37,828 bases of DNA, from the NCBI GenBank assembly GCA_964535215.1, contig CAZHST010000029.1, forward strand, positions 1 through 37,828. The letters are read 5' to 3'. Below, piece by piece: positions 1-8,103 of this stretch. Under the pieces are notes generated by a model. The model did no database searches. It was not told the DNA's origin and saw only the letters and a program-made list of their open reading frames with translations. The position numbers were made by a program, and so were the translations under genes. Position 1 is the stretch's first letter, and each line of letters begins with the position of its first letter. This DNA is from JACQHM01 sp964535215 (GTDB taxonomy: Bacteria; Methylomirabilota; Methylomirabilia; Methylomirabilales; JACQHM01).

Positions 1-48
1 TCGCCTCTTCCTGCCAACCTCCAGGGCTCGGGGAGAAAAAGCGTCTTT

Positions 49-64
49 AGTGAAGGGCTTCACA
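49..64. promoter_or_regulatory. CRP-like palindrome ahead of the first ECF sigma gene
   Basis: The sequence reads AGTGA-N6-TCACA, a match to the CRP consensus TGTGA-N6-TCACA in nine of ten defined positions. A TACCCT hexamer at 86-91 lies 29.5 bases from the centre of the palindrome, which would put the start site about 41 bases downstream, the class II activator geometry. The ECF sigma gene starts at 120. The same spacing is seen at two other sites in the window (33140 and 35391). The binding protein is inferred, not shown. Confidence 0.5.
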
Positions 65-119
65 GTTTTTGGGTTCTCCCTCCCCTACCCTTCTAGCCGA
101 GATCTCGGCGGAGCCGAAC

Positions 120-683
120 ATGTGGATTCTCAAGGATCAAGAACCTCGTAGGACAGCGTTCGAACGGGAAGCCCTACTCCATATGGATTCTCTATACAAC
201 CTTGCCCTCTGGATAACCAGGAATCGGGAGGAGTCCGAAGACCTCGTCCAGGAAACATACCTGAGGGCCCTCCGATTTTACCACCAGTACGAACCGGGAA
301 CGAACCTTAGGGGCTGGTTGTTTAAGATTATGAGAAACACGTACCTCAATCGGTACCGGAAGAAACAGAGGGAGCCAGCCTGGAGCTCCCTTAACGATCC
401 CCCGGGAGGAGCTCCTGCTAGGACCAACGAGGATCCCAAGGGACAAGACCTGGGAGGAGACGGAGCGTCAGGGCCCTGGAGAGGCCTTGTCCGGTCTGAC
501 ATTGATAAGGCCTTAGCAAGGCTCCCGGAGGAATTCAGGGCCACGATCATCCTTTCAGACCTGGAAGGCCTTTCCCAGGAAGAGGTGGCTGACGCCCTCG
601 GCTGCCCTAAGGGGACGGTGAAGTCCAGGCTTTTCCGTGGTCGACGCCTGTTAAAGGAACTTCTCAAGGACTACAGCGGCTGA
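120..683 (+). CDS. ECF-family RNA polymerase sigma factor
   Basis: This is an extracytoplasmic-function sigma factor, which redirects RNA polymerase to a stress or envelope regulon. Region 2 is visible from the LYNLALWITRN segment through EDLVQETYLRALR and the GWLFKIMRNTYLN stretch; region 4 has the ALARLPEEFRATIIL helix and the DNA-reading helix in EEVADALGCPKGTVKSRLFRGR. A linker of about 40 residues lies between them. I chose ATG 120 over an upstream TTG at 69 because the latter adds a non-conserved tail; ATG 182 is a less likely alternative. About 187 residues is typical for the family. It is followed eleven bases later by a membrane anti-sigma gene, so the two are almost certainly co-transcribed. 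A CRP-like site lies upstream. Confidence 0.92.
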   Translation: MWILKDQEPRRTAFEREALLHMDSLYNLALWITRNREESEDLVQETYLRALRFYHQYEPGTNLRGWLFKIMRNTYLNRYRKKQREPAWSSLNDPPGGAPARTNEDPKGQDLGGDGASGPWRGLVRSDIDKALARLPEEFRATIILSDLEGLSQEEVADALGCPKGTVKSRLFRGRRLLKELLKDYSG

Positions 684-694
684 GGAACCCGTTG

Positions 695-1486
695 ATGATG
701 GACTGCCGTGAGTCCCTTCTGTATCTGGCCGATGCGCTGGAAGGCACCCTGGATGAAGATCAGGCCTCCCTCCTCCAAGCCCATCTGGCCATCTGCCCCG
801 GTTGTGGTGAGGAGTTCCACCGCCAGAAAGAGATCAAGACCTTGATCCAGGAAAGGGCTACCCGTCACAGGGCTCCCGCCGAGCTCAGGGCCCGTGTAGA
901 GCTTCTCTTCGCAGGAGGTTCCCAGGGGAAAGGATGGTTCCGAGAGGGGCTTTCCTTCTTCCAGGCCCATCCCCTCATAATGGCCTTCGCCACCCTCTTG
1001 ATCCTTATTATCAGCCTTATGTTCGCCAGGTTCCCTAACACCCCCTCCCCTCTCTTCGCCGAGGCTGTCAACCAGCATATCCGGGTCCTCCTTCGGATGG
1101 AGCAAGATAGACCCCAGACCGTTCATCCCGCTCAGCTTTTCCCCTTGTTCCGGGGGAGCCTCGATTTCGGGTTGACCATCCCTCCGGGGATTGGGGAGGG
1201 GTTCAAGCTGGTGGGGGGCGAGCTGACCTACTTCCTCGACCGAAAGGTCGCTTGTCTGGTTTATAGAAAAGGGCCCTCCCTTGCCACCCTTTTTATCCTA
1301 CGAAGCAACGGGATGAAAGTCTCGGGGGAGAGACGGCTAGAGGTTGAAGGCCAACGCTTTTTAACCTCCAGGCATAAAGGGTTCAATGTCCTCGTCTGGA
1401 GACGGGAGGAGCTTCTCTACTCGATGGTCTCCAATCTGGGCGAAGATGATCTGGTCAGGTTAGCCCGCCGGATGATGGCCATCTGA
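695..1486 (+). CDS. Membrane-anchored anti-sigma factor with zinc-binding N-terminus
   Basis: This is the cognate regulator of the preceding sigma factor. The N-terminal 60 residues contain a ZAS/zf-HC2 pattern (MMDCRES, then HLAICPGC, that is H-x3-C-x2-C), the fold that holds an ECF sigma factor inactive. A single hydrophobic segment, around HPLIMAFATLLILIISLMF, crosses the inner membrane, and about 145 residues follow in the periplasm. That periplasmic part resembles the one encoded at 14934-15731 on the other strand (an AVNQHIR/LVKDHIR helix, the 'KLVGGELTYF' and 'RLMGGSFCQL' segments, a final LVRLARRM-type helix), so the two pairs are paralogues with probably different signals. TTG 692, ATG 695 and ATG 698 are adjacent possible starts. 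Confidence 0.85.
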   Translation: MMDCRESLLYLADALEGTLDEDQASLLQAHLAICPGCGEEFHRQKEIKTLIQERATRHRAPAELRARVELLFAGGSQGKGWFREGLSFFQAHPLIMAFATLLILIISLMFARFPNTPSPLFAEAVNQHIRVLLRMEQDRPQTVHPAQLFPLFRGSLDFGLTIPPGIGEGFKLVGGELTYFLDRKVACLVYRKGPSLATLFILRSNGMKVSGERRLEVEGQRFLTSRHKGFNVLVWRREELLYSMVSNLGEDDLVRLARRMMAI

Positions 1487-1553
1487 TCGCCTACAACCTT
1501 CCCGACTCTTCCTCGCCTACCCTGGGTGTCCAGGCAGGAAGGAGGGTGCTCCC

Positions 1554-2009
1554 ATGGGGACGATGCCTGCTGGATTAAAAGCCTTGCTGGGAGGGATCCT
1601 GATCGCTTCGCTGGCTTTCCAGGTCCCTTGGACCTTGGCCCAGGAGGTGACCTGCCACCTTATCCCGCCTAAGGCCACCTGGACCATCACCGTGACGGGA
1701 GGGACCCTCTCAGACCCCACCCTAGAGATCAACCGGGGAGACAAGGTGAGCTGGCTCATCCTCGATCAGCCGGTGACCATTGCCTTCCAAGAGGAGGGGA
1801 CCTTAGTGTTCCTGACCTGCGCCTCCCCTACTCCCCTCGAGTCTGGTGACGGCGGGACGTACCTGTCAGGGGTCATCCTCCCGGGGGGCAAGGTCAGCCT
1901 TTGCTTTATCGAGCCCGGGCGCTATGAGTACGTCGTCTCCCCCTGGCTCGGGGTGGATTCCCTCAGTCCTGGACGGGACACCCTGACCGGAACCATCATT
2001 GTCCGATAA
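1554..2009 (+). CDS. Secreted cupredoxin-like protein lacking copper ligands (paralogue 1)
   Basis: The protein has a signal peptide ending near TLAQ and then about 120 residues of cupredoxin-like beta-sandwich: GDKVSWLILDQP, the LEINRGD turn and the EPGRYEYVV strand are recognisable. Cupredoxins carry electrons through a type 1 copper bound by His, Cys, His and Met. Here the His expected after the 'DQP' turn is absent, and the Cys expected after the 'PGxYxY' strand is Val. Two other cysteines (in FLTC and SLCF) are shared with the two paralogues at 2079 and 16977 and may form a disulfide. This is the most divergent copy. Function is unknown; a structural or ligand-binding role in the periplasm is an inference. 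A GGAGGGTGC ribosome site precedes the ATG. Confidence 0.7.
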   Translation: MGTMPAGLKALLGGILIASLAFQVPWTLAQEVTCHLIPPKATWTITVTGGTLSDPTLEINRGDKVSWLILDQPVTIAFQEEGTLVFLTCASPTPLESGDGGTYLSGVILPGGKVSLCFIEPGRYEYVVSPWLGVDSLSPGRDTLTGTIIVR

Positions 2010-2078
2010 CGGAGGGGACCTGGAAGGAGCAGGCCAAGCGCCTCTTGACAAACCTCACACCAAAGCGGAGGACCGTCC

Positions 2079-2516
2079 ATGCGGGAGTGGCTCTTGAAAA
2101 GCTTCTGGCTGTTGTCTCTCGCCTTCATGCTGGTGTCCGTCACCGCTTGGGCCCAGGAGCGGGGGGTGAAGCCCACCGGTGTTACAAGGATCATCACGAT
2201 CGCTGGTGGGGAGGTCAACCCGGCCAGGATCGAGATCCAGCGAGGCGATACGGTCATCTGGACCGTCTTGGATCAACCCGCGAACGTGTACTTTGCTGAA
2301 GGGGACGAGGTGCGCCTGGCCTGTGTGGCCCCCACCCGCTTCCGGCTGAATGAAGATGGGGCCTACACCTCGGGGATCATCCCGGTCGGGGGGACGGCCA
2401 GCCTCTGCTTCGTCGAGCCCGGGACGTACCACTATGTCGTGTTCATGAGGGGAGGCATGGGCGGTCAAGTCGGGCCACCGGCCGGAGTGCCCATGGGAAC
2501 CATCGTTGTCAGGTGA
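2079..2516 (+). CDS. Secreted cupredoxin-like protein lacking copper ligands (paralogue 2)
   Basis: A 145-residue exported protein with a signal peptide ending at AWAQ. The body is close to the paralogue at 16977: both share the PTGVT+IIT+AG start, EVNP, GDTVIW, the LACVAPTRFRLNEDGAYTSG block and SLCFVEPGTY. The fold is cupredoxin-like, but the canonical copper-binding His and Cys positions are Ala and Val, so electron transfer through type 1 copper is unlikely. It lies 69 bases after paralogue 1 and 105 bases before an outer-membrane barrel gene in the same orientation, so the three may form one transcription unit. The conserved cysteine pair, rather than copper, may be the functional or stabilising element. 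Confidence 0.72.
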   Translation: MREWLLKSFWLLSLAFMLVSVTAWAQERGVKPTGVTRIITIAGGEVNPARIEIQRGDTVIWTVLDQPANVYFAEGDEVRLACVAPTRFRLNEDGAYTSGIIPVGGTASLCFVEPGTYHYVVFMRGGMGGQVGPPAGVPMGTIVVR

Positions 2517-2621
2517 ACCGGCGGGCCACCCTCGACCTGAGACCTGTTCGCCCATCGGGGGGTAAGAGGCACCCTTGAGAGACTTTTCAGGAATCCTATG
2601 GAGAAAAGAGGGGAGGGAACG

Positions 2622-4127
2622 ATGCGAAAGAGGGGGTTCTTAGTGATGTCTTTGGTGTTCTTGGGCCTGGCCTTTAGCAGCAGGGACCGGGCCTGGGCCC
2701 AAGCCCTGAGCACGACGCCAGAAGTCCCAACAATTAAGGGGGAGACCCCTGCCTTCACGGCGAAGGGATTTGAGTTTGTCCTGGGGGGCTTCATTGCCTC
2801 CGACCTCTTGTACGACACTTCGGACATGGGGGGGTTCGAGAACATCATTACCCCGCCCCGGGGGCCGATCTGCACCACCCTGGACGGGGTCACGTGCGCC
2901 GTAAATGATGGGATCACTCCGGGAACGGCGGCCTCGGCGCGGGCGGTCAATGTCGATTTCACCGCCGCCAACAGCGAGTTGAATCTCCTCGTCAGGGGAC
3001 CGGGGCTGTGGGGCGGCTTCAGCCGGGGGTTCTTTGAATTCGATTTCATCGGCACCATCGGACCGGCCGGGTCCGTGAACAACACCAACACCGTCCTCCT
3101 CGCCCCCCGGCTCCGCCACCTGTACTGGCAGATAGGCTGGCCCAAGGCCGTCACCAAGTTCGGGGACTTGAGCGTGGTCATCGGCCAGGCCGTCCCGCCC
3201 CACGTCCTTCTGGTCCCCGAGACGACCCAGGACGAGGTCCATCTAGGGGCCGGAGCCCACTTCGCCCGTTCTCCCCTGGTGTCGGTCACAACGGTCCTCC
3301 CTATGGGGGAGGGGAACAATCTCACCATCGGGGTAGCCCTCCAGCAACCGAACTCGGAGCTCTTCGGCAACGTGGGGGTCAGGACCTTTGCCGGAACCGC
3401 CCAGATAGGGGTCGCCTCCCAGTCGGGGATCCCGAGCTTCGGCGGGGCGATCAAATTTCAAAGCGACTTTTTAGGAAGGAACAACTACTACGGCGGCCTG
3501 ATCCCTTTCGAGGTGGGGGTTGGAGCCGTTGTCAACCCTGAGGTGCTTTTGACCTCCCGGTGTAGCCTCCCGGGCTGTGATGCGACAGGGGTCGGCCCAA
3601 AGATCAAGAAGACCGGATGGGCGATCCTGGGATCGTTGAACCTCCCGATCATCGGGACCAGGACGGAGAAGCGGAAAGGGGTCCTCTCGGTCAAGGGAGA
3701 GGTTTGGTACTCCGAGAACATGGATGGTGAGTTTGGAGGCCACTTCATGGGGATCGCCATGACACCCGGAGAGGATGGAAACCCGGCCACCCTGAGGGAT
3801 AACCGCTTCTTCAACGTGAAAGACCACGCCGCCTGGCTCACGATCCAATGGAACCCCCTGGAGACCCTTATGCTTTACGGGCAGCTTGTGGGGGAGTGGA
3901 CCAACAGCTTCCCCCCGGGGACCACGACGGTTTCAGGGATTAACACCCAGGTCCAGCGGAGCCGGGTCGCCCTTATCGGCGCCCACCTGAACCTGAATGC
4001 CGCCATCAGTATGGCCCTGGAGTTTCACTACCTCCGGGACGATTACATGAACACAGGGGTGGGGAACGGCTTCGGCGGCACCGGTGAGAACTTCCGCATC
4101 ATCTGGGGTACAACCTACTCCCTTTAA
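2622..4127 (+). CDS. Outer-membrane beta-barrel protein (porin-like), copy 1
   Basis: An exported protein of about 500 residues with a signal peptide ending at AWAQ, followed by the motif LSTTPEVPTIKGETPAFTAKG and then alternating hydrophobic/polar strands typical of a beta-barrel. It ends in an aromatic-rich strand (IIWGTTYSL) like other outer-membrane proteins. Segments such as GPGLWGGFSRGFFEFDFIG and the LRHLYWQIGW strand are shared with the barrel at 36101-37666, so the two are paralogues. I chose ATG 2622, preceded by GGGAGGG, over ATG 2598. The substrate is not recognisable. It sits immediately after two secreted cupredoxin-like genes, suggesting a common envelope role. Confidence 0.75.
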   Translation: MRKRGFLVMSLVFLGLAFSSRDRAWAQALSTTPEVPTIKGETPAFTAKGFEFVLGGFIASDLLYDTSDMGGFENIITPPRGPICTTLDGVTCAVNDGITPGTAASARAVNVDFTAANSELNLLVRGPGLWGGFSRGFFEFDFIGTIGPAGSVNNTNTVLLAPRLRHLYWQIGWPKAVTKFGDLSVVIGQAVPPHVLLVPETTQDEVHLGAGAHFARSPLVSVTTVLPMGEGNNLTIGVALQQPNSELFGNVGVRTFAGTAQIGVASQSGIPSFGGAIKFQSDFLGRNNYYGGLIPFEVGVGAVVNPEVLLTSRCSLPGCDATGVGPKIKKTGWAILGSLNLPIIGTRTEKRKGVLSVKGEVWYSENMDGEFGGHFMGIAMTPGEDGNPATLRDNRFFNVKDHAAWLTIQWNPLETLMLYGQLVGEWTNSFPPGTTTVSGINTQVQRSRVALIGAHLNLNAAISMALEFHYLRDDYMNTGVGNGFGGTGENFRIIWGTTYSL

Positions 4128-4183
4128 GGATCCGCTTGGCACCCCCAAAACTATCCTATCCTCGTCCTCACCTACCCTGAGGG

Positions 4184-4307
4184 CGCTCCCTTTGGGAGTG
4201 GGAGGATGCCATTCAAAAGCCGCGATTGCCTTGAGGGCACTCTCGGAGGTCGGCGGTTCCCCAAAGACTTCCTTGCACAGCTTGACATAGGGCCTGAGGG
4301 ACTTCAA
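4184..4307 (-). pseudogene. Internally deleted relic of a di-heme cytochrome c peroxidase gene
   Basis: Read on the minus strand, this encodes PYVKLCKEVFGEPPTSESALKAIAAFE, which matches EYVKLFQEAFGGPPTFENILKAIAAFE of the intact peroxidase at 13711-14865 (residues about 154-180). Directly after the AAFE the frame shifts and the sequence reads NGILPLPKGA, matching the last residues YGILPLSKGT of the same intact protein. About 190 codons, including the second heme site, are missing. The first heme site is also absent. The relic lies just downstream of the second anti-sigma gene, as the intact peroxidase lies just downstream of the third, so a duplicated sigma, anti-sigma and peroxidase block with decay of one peroxidase is likely. 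Confidence 0.75.
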
Positions 4308-4573
4308 AACGGCGGGGATGGTGAGCCCCTGAATCCCCCTTCACGACGGATCCGCGCTTTGAGGAAGCTTGCTAGCCGGGCACGCAGCTCCGCCGGCATC
4401 TCCTCACAGGCCAGCTCCTTGAGAGAGGCCAGGGTCGCTTTATAGGTGTTAAGGAAGGCCTGGCAGTTCTGACAATCCTTAAGATGCTCCTCTAAGGCCC
4501 GAGCAGTCTCCGGCTCCAGGGTCCCGTCGAGATAATCCACCAGGAACTCCACCAGATCCTTACAGGTGATCAT
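4304..4573 (-). CDS. Short soluble anti-sigma factor (zinc-binding)
   Basis: About 89 residues with a ZAS/zf-HC2 domain: MITCKDLVEFLVDYLDGTL at the start, then EEHLKDCQNC, the H-x3-C-x2-C zinc motif. No membrane segment follows, unlike the other two anti-sigma factors in the window, so signal reception must be cytoplasmic or the gene has lost its distal part; the C-terminus ends in a low-complexity GSPSPPF just where the peroxidase relic begins. I prefer ATG at 4573, which has a GGGGAGGGGG ribosome site, over ATG at 4591. It follows the sigma gene on the minus strand with close spacing and should bind and hold that sigma factor. Confidence 0.8.
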   Translation of the reverse strand: MITCKDLVEFLVDYLDGTLEPETARALEEHLKDCQNCQAFLNTYKATLASLKELACEEMPAELRARLASFLKARIRREGGFRGSPSPPF

Positions 4574-4594
4574 CACCCCCTCCCCGAGCATTGG

Positions 4595-5227
4595 CTACCT
4601 TGTAGGCGCCGCGCCCGGTTTACCCCTTTCTTCCTGAAAGAGGCGTTCCAGGAGGGCCCGTAGTGCCAGGCGGGCCCGGTGGAGCCTGGCCTTGACCGCC
4701 AGGACGGTCAGCCCCAACACCTCTGCCACCTCCCCATTCGAGAGCCCCTCCAGGTCCCTAAGCACCAGGACCGCCTGGTACTCGGCCGGGAGGGTTGCAA
4801 TCCCCCGCCGCACCGCCTCCCGTACCTCCTGTTGCAACAGGTGCTCCTCGGGAGTCTTAGTCCAGTCATGGACCATCTGCGCATGCCGCCCTTCCGCCGT
4901 AAAGGAGGGCAGGAGCGCCTCAACGACACCCGGGTCTTCCGGCCCCCGTCCCCGGAGCATCATTAAGGTGACGTTCATTGTGATCCGGTAGAGCCAGGTG
5001 CTGAAAGCCGCCCTCCCCTCGAAGCTGTGGATCTTTCGATAGATCGTGAGGAACACCTCCTGGACGACCTCCTCAGCATCCCGGGGGTCCCGGGTTAAGC
5101 CTCTCGCCAAGCGGTACACCCGGTCCTGATACCGTTCCAGGAGCGCCTCGAAGGCAGCCTCATCCCCCGCCTTCACCCGCTCGACCAGCTCGCTGTCGGA
5201 AGGCTTCAGAGACCGGCGTTCCGCCAT
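4595..5227 (-). CDS. ECF-family RNA polymerase sigma factor (RpoE-like)
   Basis: A 210-residue sigma factor. Region 2 shows LVERVKAGDEAAFEALLERY, the core-binding DAEEVVQEVFLTIYRKI and the promoter-melting STWLYRITMNV segment; region 4 shows IATLPAEYQAVLVLRDLEGLS and the HTH GEVAEVLGLTVLAVKARLHRAR. It is the typical RpoE-like architecture with a regulator as next gene. The upstream region carries a conserved 31-bp element with a CRP-like core at 5281-5296, about 39 bases from the start codon. On the opposite side the mxa-like cluster diverges, so that intergenic region may control both directions. Confidence 0.92.
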   Translation of the reverse strand: MAERRSLKPSDSELVERVKAGDEAAFEALLERYQDRVYRLARGLTRDPRDAEEVVQEVFLTIYRKIHSFEGRAAFSTWLYRITMNVTLMMLRGRGPEDPGVVEALLPSFTAEGRHAQMVHDWTKTPEEHLLQQEVREAVRRGIATLPAEYQAVLVLRDLEGLSNGEVAEVLGLTVLAVKARLHRARLALRALLERLFQEERGKPGAAPTR

Positions 5228-5265
5228 AAGATTAGATGCCTCCTTTCACCCAAAGGATGCGCCCG

Positions 5266-5296
5266 CCTTTCTACAAGGGCTGTGAACGGTTGCACA
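5266..5296. repeat. 31-bp conserved element with CRP-like core, copy 1
   Basis: The element runs CCTTTC...TGTGAACGGTTGCACA and occurs three times in the window (also 13182-13212 and 16519-16549), always in the same orientation; copies 1 and 2 differ at about five of 31 bases. Its right half, TGTGA-N6-GCACA, is one base away from the CRP consensus. Copy 1 lies between the ECF sigma gene (minus) and the 5527 gene (plus). On the minus strand a CATCCT hexamer sits at the class II distance, which favours control of the sigma gene. Confidence 0.55.
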
Positions 5297-5355
5297 AAAC
5301 TGCGAGCATCTTTCACTGCCAACCCCTCATCTGAAGGGATAGAAAGGACGGGACA

Positions 5356-5434
5356 CCGGTTCCGATGGGCGCGAAGCCCGAAAGGATCGCAAGGCTCCGC
5401 AACTTTGCAGCAGTGAACCACCTGTGCGGACCGG
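5356..5434 (+). ncRNA. Candidate structured RNA in the leader of the mxa-like cluster
   Basis: The ends pair as CCGGTTCCG with CGGACCGG, an eight-base-pair closing stem with one bulged U. Inside are a GGGC-GCGAA-GCCC hairpin and a GAAA loop segment followed by ATCGCAAGGCTCC. This could be a leader riboswitch or an attenuator for the downstream gene starting at 5527. The GAAA/CGCAAGGC stretch faintly recalls the c-di-GMP-I (GEMM) consensus, but the match is too poor to assign. Strand is chosen from the downstream gene and is not proven. Confidence 0.3.
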
Positions 5435-5526
5435 CGTATTACAAGAGGAACCATGAAACGCCGATGTTGCTGCTCGACGGCTCCTAGCAGCCGATGCAGC
5501 CCGTTGGCGGGAAGGCAGGGTCAACG

Positions 5527-5997
5527 ATGAAAGCTTGGCATGTCATCTTCACCAGCGGTACCAACCGTTCAGGCCCAGGGCCTTCAAGGCGAGAGCAGCA
5601 CCGGCCCCTGACGACGCTGATCGTTCCGTTCCTCCTCGTCGCGTCCCTTGTCTCCTCACCCCTGGCACTGGAGGCCGAGGCGATGAAGGCGCTCACGACG
5701 GCGGCGGGCCAGACCGTCCTGGTCCCGAGGGAGGTGCCGGACAAATCCGGCTTCCGGCCGCTCCCCCCTCTCCCGGTCGATGGGAGACTTGTCCTGCTCC
5801 TCTACGATGATCCCACAACGAACCGGCCAGTTGATTATGCTGAGGCCTACAGTCAGGGGGGGACGCTTTTGTCCATTGCCTGGTATGACAAGTTTGGCAT
5901 CCGCCGAAGGGCGGATGATGCCAACCTCAGGGACCCGAATTCTCCAGGTCCCGCTGGGGTCTTCGTGATGGCCATTGATCCCAACAGCCTTCTCTAA
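5527..5997 (+). CDS. Hypothetical exported protein heading the mxa-like cluster
   Basis: I do not recognise the family. From ATG 5527 it has 156 residues: a polar N-terminus with several Arg, a hydrophobic segment LTTLIVPFLLVASLVSSPLAL ending near ALEAEA that looks like a signal peptide or anchor, then about 100 residues including the VDGRLVLLLYDDPTTNRPVDYAEAY stretch and GGTLLSIAWYDKFGIRRR. An internal start would give a cleaner signal peptide, but no strong ribosome site was found there. It ends 12 bases before the MoxR gene and is therefore probably co-transcribed with that cluster. A candidate structured leader lies upstream. Confidence 0.6.
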   Translation: MKAWHVIFTSGTNRSGPGPSRREQHRPLTTLIVPFLLVASLVSSPLALEAEAMKALTTAAGQTVLVPREVPDKSGFRPLPPLPVDGRLVLLLYDDPTTNRPVDYAEAYSQGGTLLSIAWYDKFGIRRRADDANLRDPNSPGPAGVFVMAIDPNSLL

Positions 5998-6009
5998 AGG
6001 GGTACGGCA

Positions 6010-7173
6010 ATGCCCGTCCTTGCCCCAGTTCAAATTGAACGGGTTTCGAAGAGGATTGACGAGAAGATCGAGCCAAGCCTGGAGGAGTTCCAAGAGGTGT
6101 TCTGGAACCTCGTCGCTGGACTCCGGCGGCGGCTGGTGGGGAAGGAGCTGGAGGAGTTCGCCTACCACCTGGCGGGGGCTCCCTTCACCTGGAACCACGT
6201 CACCCACCGGCGAAGAAGTGTCGGGGATGGGTTCATCTACGAACCCTACACGAACTTCGGGCACATCCTGGTCCAGGGCCCTCCTGGCGTCGGGAAGACG
6301 CGCGCCATGCTTATCCTGGCGGCCTTGATCGGCGGTGAGAACCAGAAGATCCAGTTCCACCCGGAGTTGACCCCGAAGGACCTGATCGGCTTCGAGCTGC
6401 CGGTCAAGCGAGATGATGGCGCGGTCGAGTTCCTCTTCAGGCCGGGTCCCATCGAGACGGATGTCCTCCTGGCCGACGAGATCAACCGGGGCACCACGAA
6501 GGTCCAGGCGGCCCTCCTGGAGCCGATGACGGAAGGGGTGTACACCGTTGGACGGGAAGCCAAGTTCCTGAACGGGATCTACCTGGTCGTGGCGACCCAG
6601 AACACCCTGGAGGGGTTTCGGGAGGGGACCTATGCCCTTCCCTCGCCCCAGCTCGACCGCTTTACGAAGCGCCTCTTCCTCCACAAGCTTCAAGCGGATG
6701 AGCTGGTCGAGTTGCCGCTCCTCGAGATGCGGGTCGCGAAGGAGCCGATCACACCCGTCACCACCATCGAGCGGATGCTCATCCTTCGAGAGTGGCTCTC
6801 GTCGGCCATCGAGGTGCCTCCCCCTGTCCTCCAATACATGGCCCGGCTCGTCCTCGCCCCGAGCGAGGAGGAATCCCTCCGGTTCCTCGCCGGCCTCAGG
6901 AAAACGCTCGATCCGGGGGCCCGCCTCTTCGACCGGGAGAGCATCTCCGGCCGGGGGATGAACGCCCTCTTCAGCGCCTCCCGGGTCGCCGCGGCGGCCT
7001 CTGGGAGCCGGACGGTCCTCCCGGACCACGTCGCCCACGAGGCCTTTCCGGTCTTGAACCACCGTATTCCCCTCACCCGGGAGGGGCGGAGCCTCGCCCT
7101 CCAAGCCTTTGGCTCGGAAGAGGCGTTCTTCCGGTGGTTCATCGAGGAGCTGTTAAAGGAGGTCCGGCCATGA
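6010..7173 (+). CDS. MoxR-family AAA+ ATPase
   Basis: A 387-residue AAA+ chaperone-like ATPase. Walker A is GPPGVGKT (about residues 90-97), Walker B is DVLLADEINR (about 151-160), and the MoxR-type STPQLDRF equivalent reads PSPQLDRFTKRL. MoxR proteins work with von Willebrand A-domain partners to remodel or metallate target proteins. The stop overlaps the next start (ATGA), so translation of the DUF58 gene is probably coupled. The order MoxR, DUF58, large protein, vWA, small protein, vWA matches methylotroph mxaRSACKL, where the products help insert calcium into methanol dehydrogenase, but the Bat aerotolerance operon has a related order. Confidence 0.92.
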   Translation: MPVLAPVQIERVSKRIDEKIEPSLEEFQEVFWNLVAGLRRRLVGKELEEFAYHLAGAPFTWNHVTHRRRSVGDGFIYEPYTNFGHILVQGPPGVGKTRAMLILAALIGGENQKIQFHPELTPKDLIGFELPVKRDDGAVEFLFRPGPIETDVLLADEINRGTTKVQAALLEPMTEGVYTVGREAKFLNGIYLVVATQNTLEGFREGTYALPSPQLDRFTKRLFLHKLQADELVELPLLEMRVAKEPITPVTTIERMLILREWLSSAIEVPPPVLQYMARLVLAPSEEESLRFLAGLRKTLDPGARLFDRESISGRGMNALFSASRVAAAASGSRTVLPDHVAHEAFPVLNHRIPLTREGRSLALQAFGSEEAFFRWFIEELLKEVRP

Positions 7174-8066
7174 GGCAAAACCTTATCCCGCCCATCCGCG
7201 AGGTAGAGCTTTGGCTCTCCCGGCTCGTCCAGGGTCAGGTGACCGGCATGCATCCCAGCCGTCGGATCGGGCCAGGGTATGACCTCGAACGCCTCCGGCC
7301 CTTTGAACCGGGTGATGCCCCGAAGGACATTGACTGGGTCGAGTCCTACCGGAGTGGCGAGTACGTTGTCCGGGAGGCCCTTCGGGAGCAGGAGCTGGCC
7401 GTGGTGATCGTCTTTGACGTGGCCCCCGGCGTGGACTTCGGCCACCCGCGGTCTCCCCGGGATCTCTACCCTGAGCTGGCCGCGGCGTTCTGGTATTCGG
7501 CCATCACCTCGGGGGACCCGGCCGGGGCCCTCCTCGTCGGGACAGCGACCCGATGGGTGCCGCCGAGCCTGGATGAAGGGGAGCTCGCTTTCACGGTGCG
7601 TCAGTTTCAGAGGATGCCCGCCGCCTCAACGTGGCAGCTCACCCGGGCCCTCCGCGCCCTCCAGGGCCGTCTCGATCGCCCGACCCTCATCGGAATCCTC
7701 TCGAATTTTCCTGCCGTTGAGGAGATGACCCTTGACGAGTTCTCCCGGGCGATCCAGGGGCTCCGCGCCGATCAGCACGACGTCGTCTCGGTCGCCTGCC
7801 TGACCCCTCTCGAGCGGGAGTTCGGCCCCGCCCGGGCGAGCGTGCCGCTTCGGAGCCGATCCGGCCGTCGAGGGATCGCCTACCCCTTCTCCAGGCGCTT
7901 TCATCAGGACTACGCTAAAACCTGTACCAGCCGGCTTGAACGGCTTCGGCGGGCCGCAGGCCCGCGGACAGATTTCCTCGTCCTCTTTACCGACGAGCCG
8001 CGGCCGATCCATGGGCTCCTCGATTACCTCGAGCGGCGGACCCTCCAGCTCCAAGGGAGCCCCTAG
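7170..8066 (+). CDS. DUF58-family protein (MxaS-like)
   Basis: A 298-residue cytosolic protein with the DUF58 hallmark RPFEPGDAPKDIDWVESYRSGEYVVREALREQE near residues 35-70, in which G-D-x-x-x-x-I-D-W is the family signature. The rest resembles a degenerate vWA-like fold (VVIVFDVAPGVDFG) without an intact MIDAS. DUF58 proteins always accompany MoxR ATPases and are presumed adaptors to the vWA proteins. The ATG overlaps the MoxR stop codon by two bases. The family is certain; the specific role as MxaS is inferred from gene order. Confidence 0.88.
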   Translation: MRQNLIPPIREVELWLSRLVQGQVTGMHPSRRIGPGYDLERLRPFEPGDAPKDIDWVESYRSGEYVVREALREQELAVVIVFDVAPGVDFGHPRSPRDLYPELAAAFWYSAITSGDPAGALLVGTATRWVPPSLDEGELAFTVRQFQRMPAASTWQLTRALRALQGRLDRPTLIGILSNFPAVEEMTLDEFSRAIQGLRADQHDVVSVACLTPLEREFGPARASVPLRSRSGRRGIAYPFSRRFHQDYAKTCTSRLERLRRAAGPRTDFLVLFTDEPRPIHGLLDYLERRTLQLQGSP

Positions 8067-8103
8067 CGCCTCGGTCTGAGGGGGTGTCCAGGGAGGAAAA
8101 GCA

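Noticed and set aside
2044..2049. TTGACA as a -35 element for the second cupredoxin-like gene
   Set aside because: No acceptable -10 hexamer occurs 16-18 bases downstream.
5356..5434. c-di-GMP-I (GEMM) riboswitch
   Set aside because: Only short fragments (a GAAA loop, CGCAAGGC) resemble the consensus; the second helix and conserved core positions do not fit.
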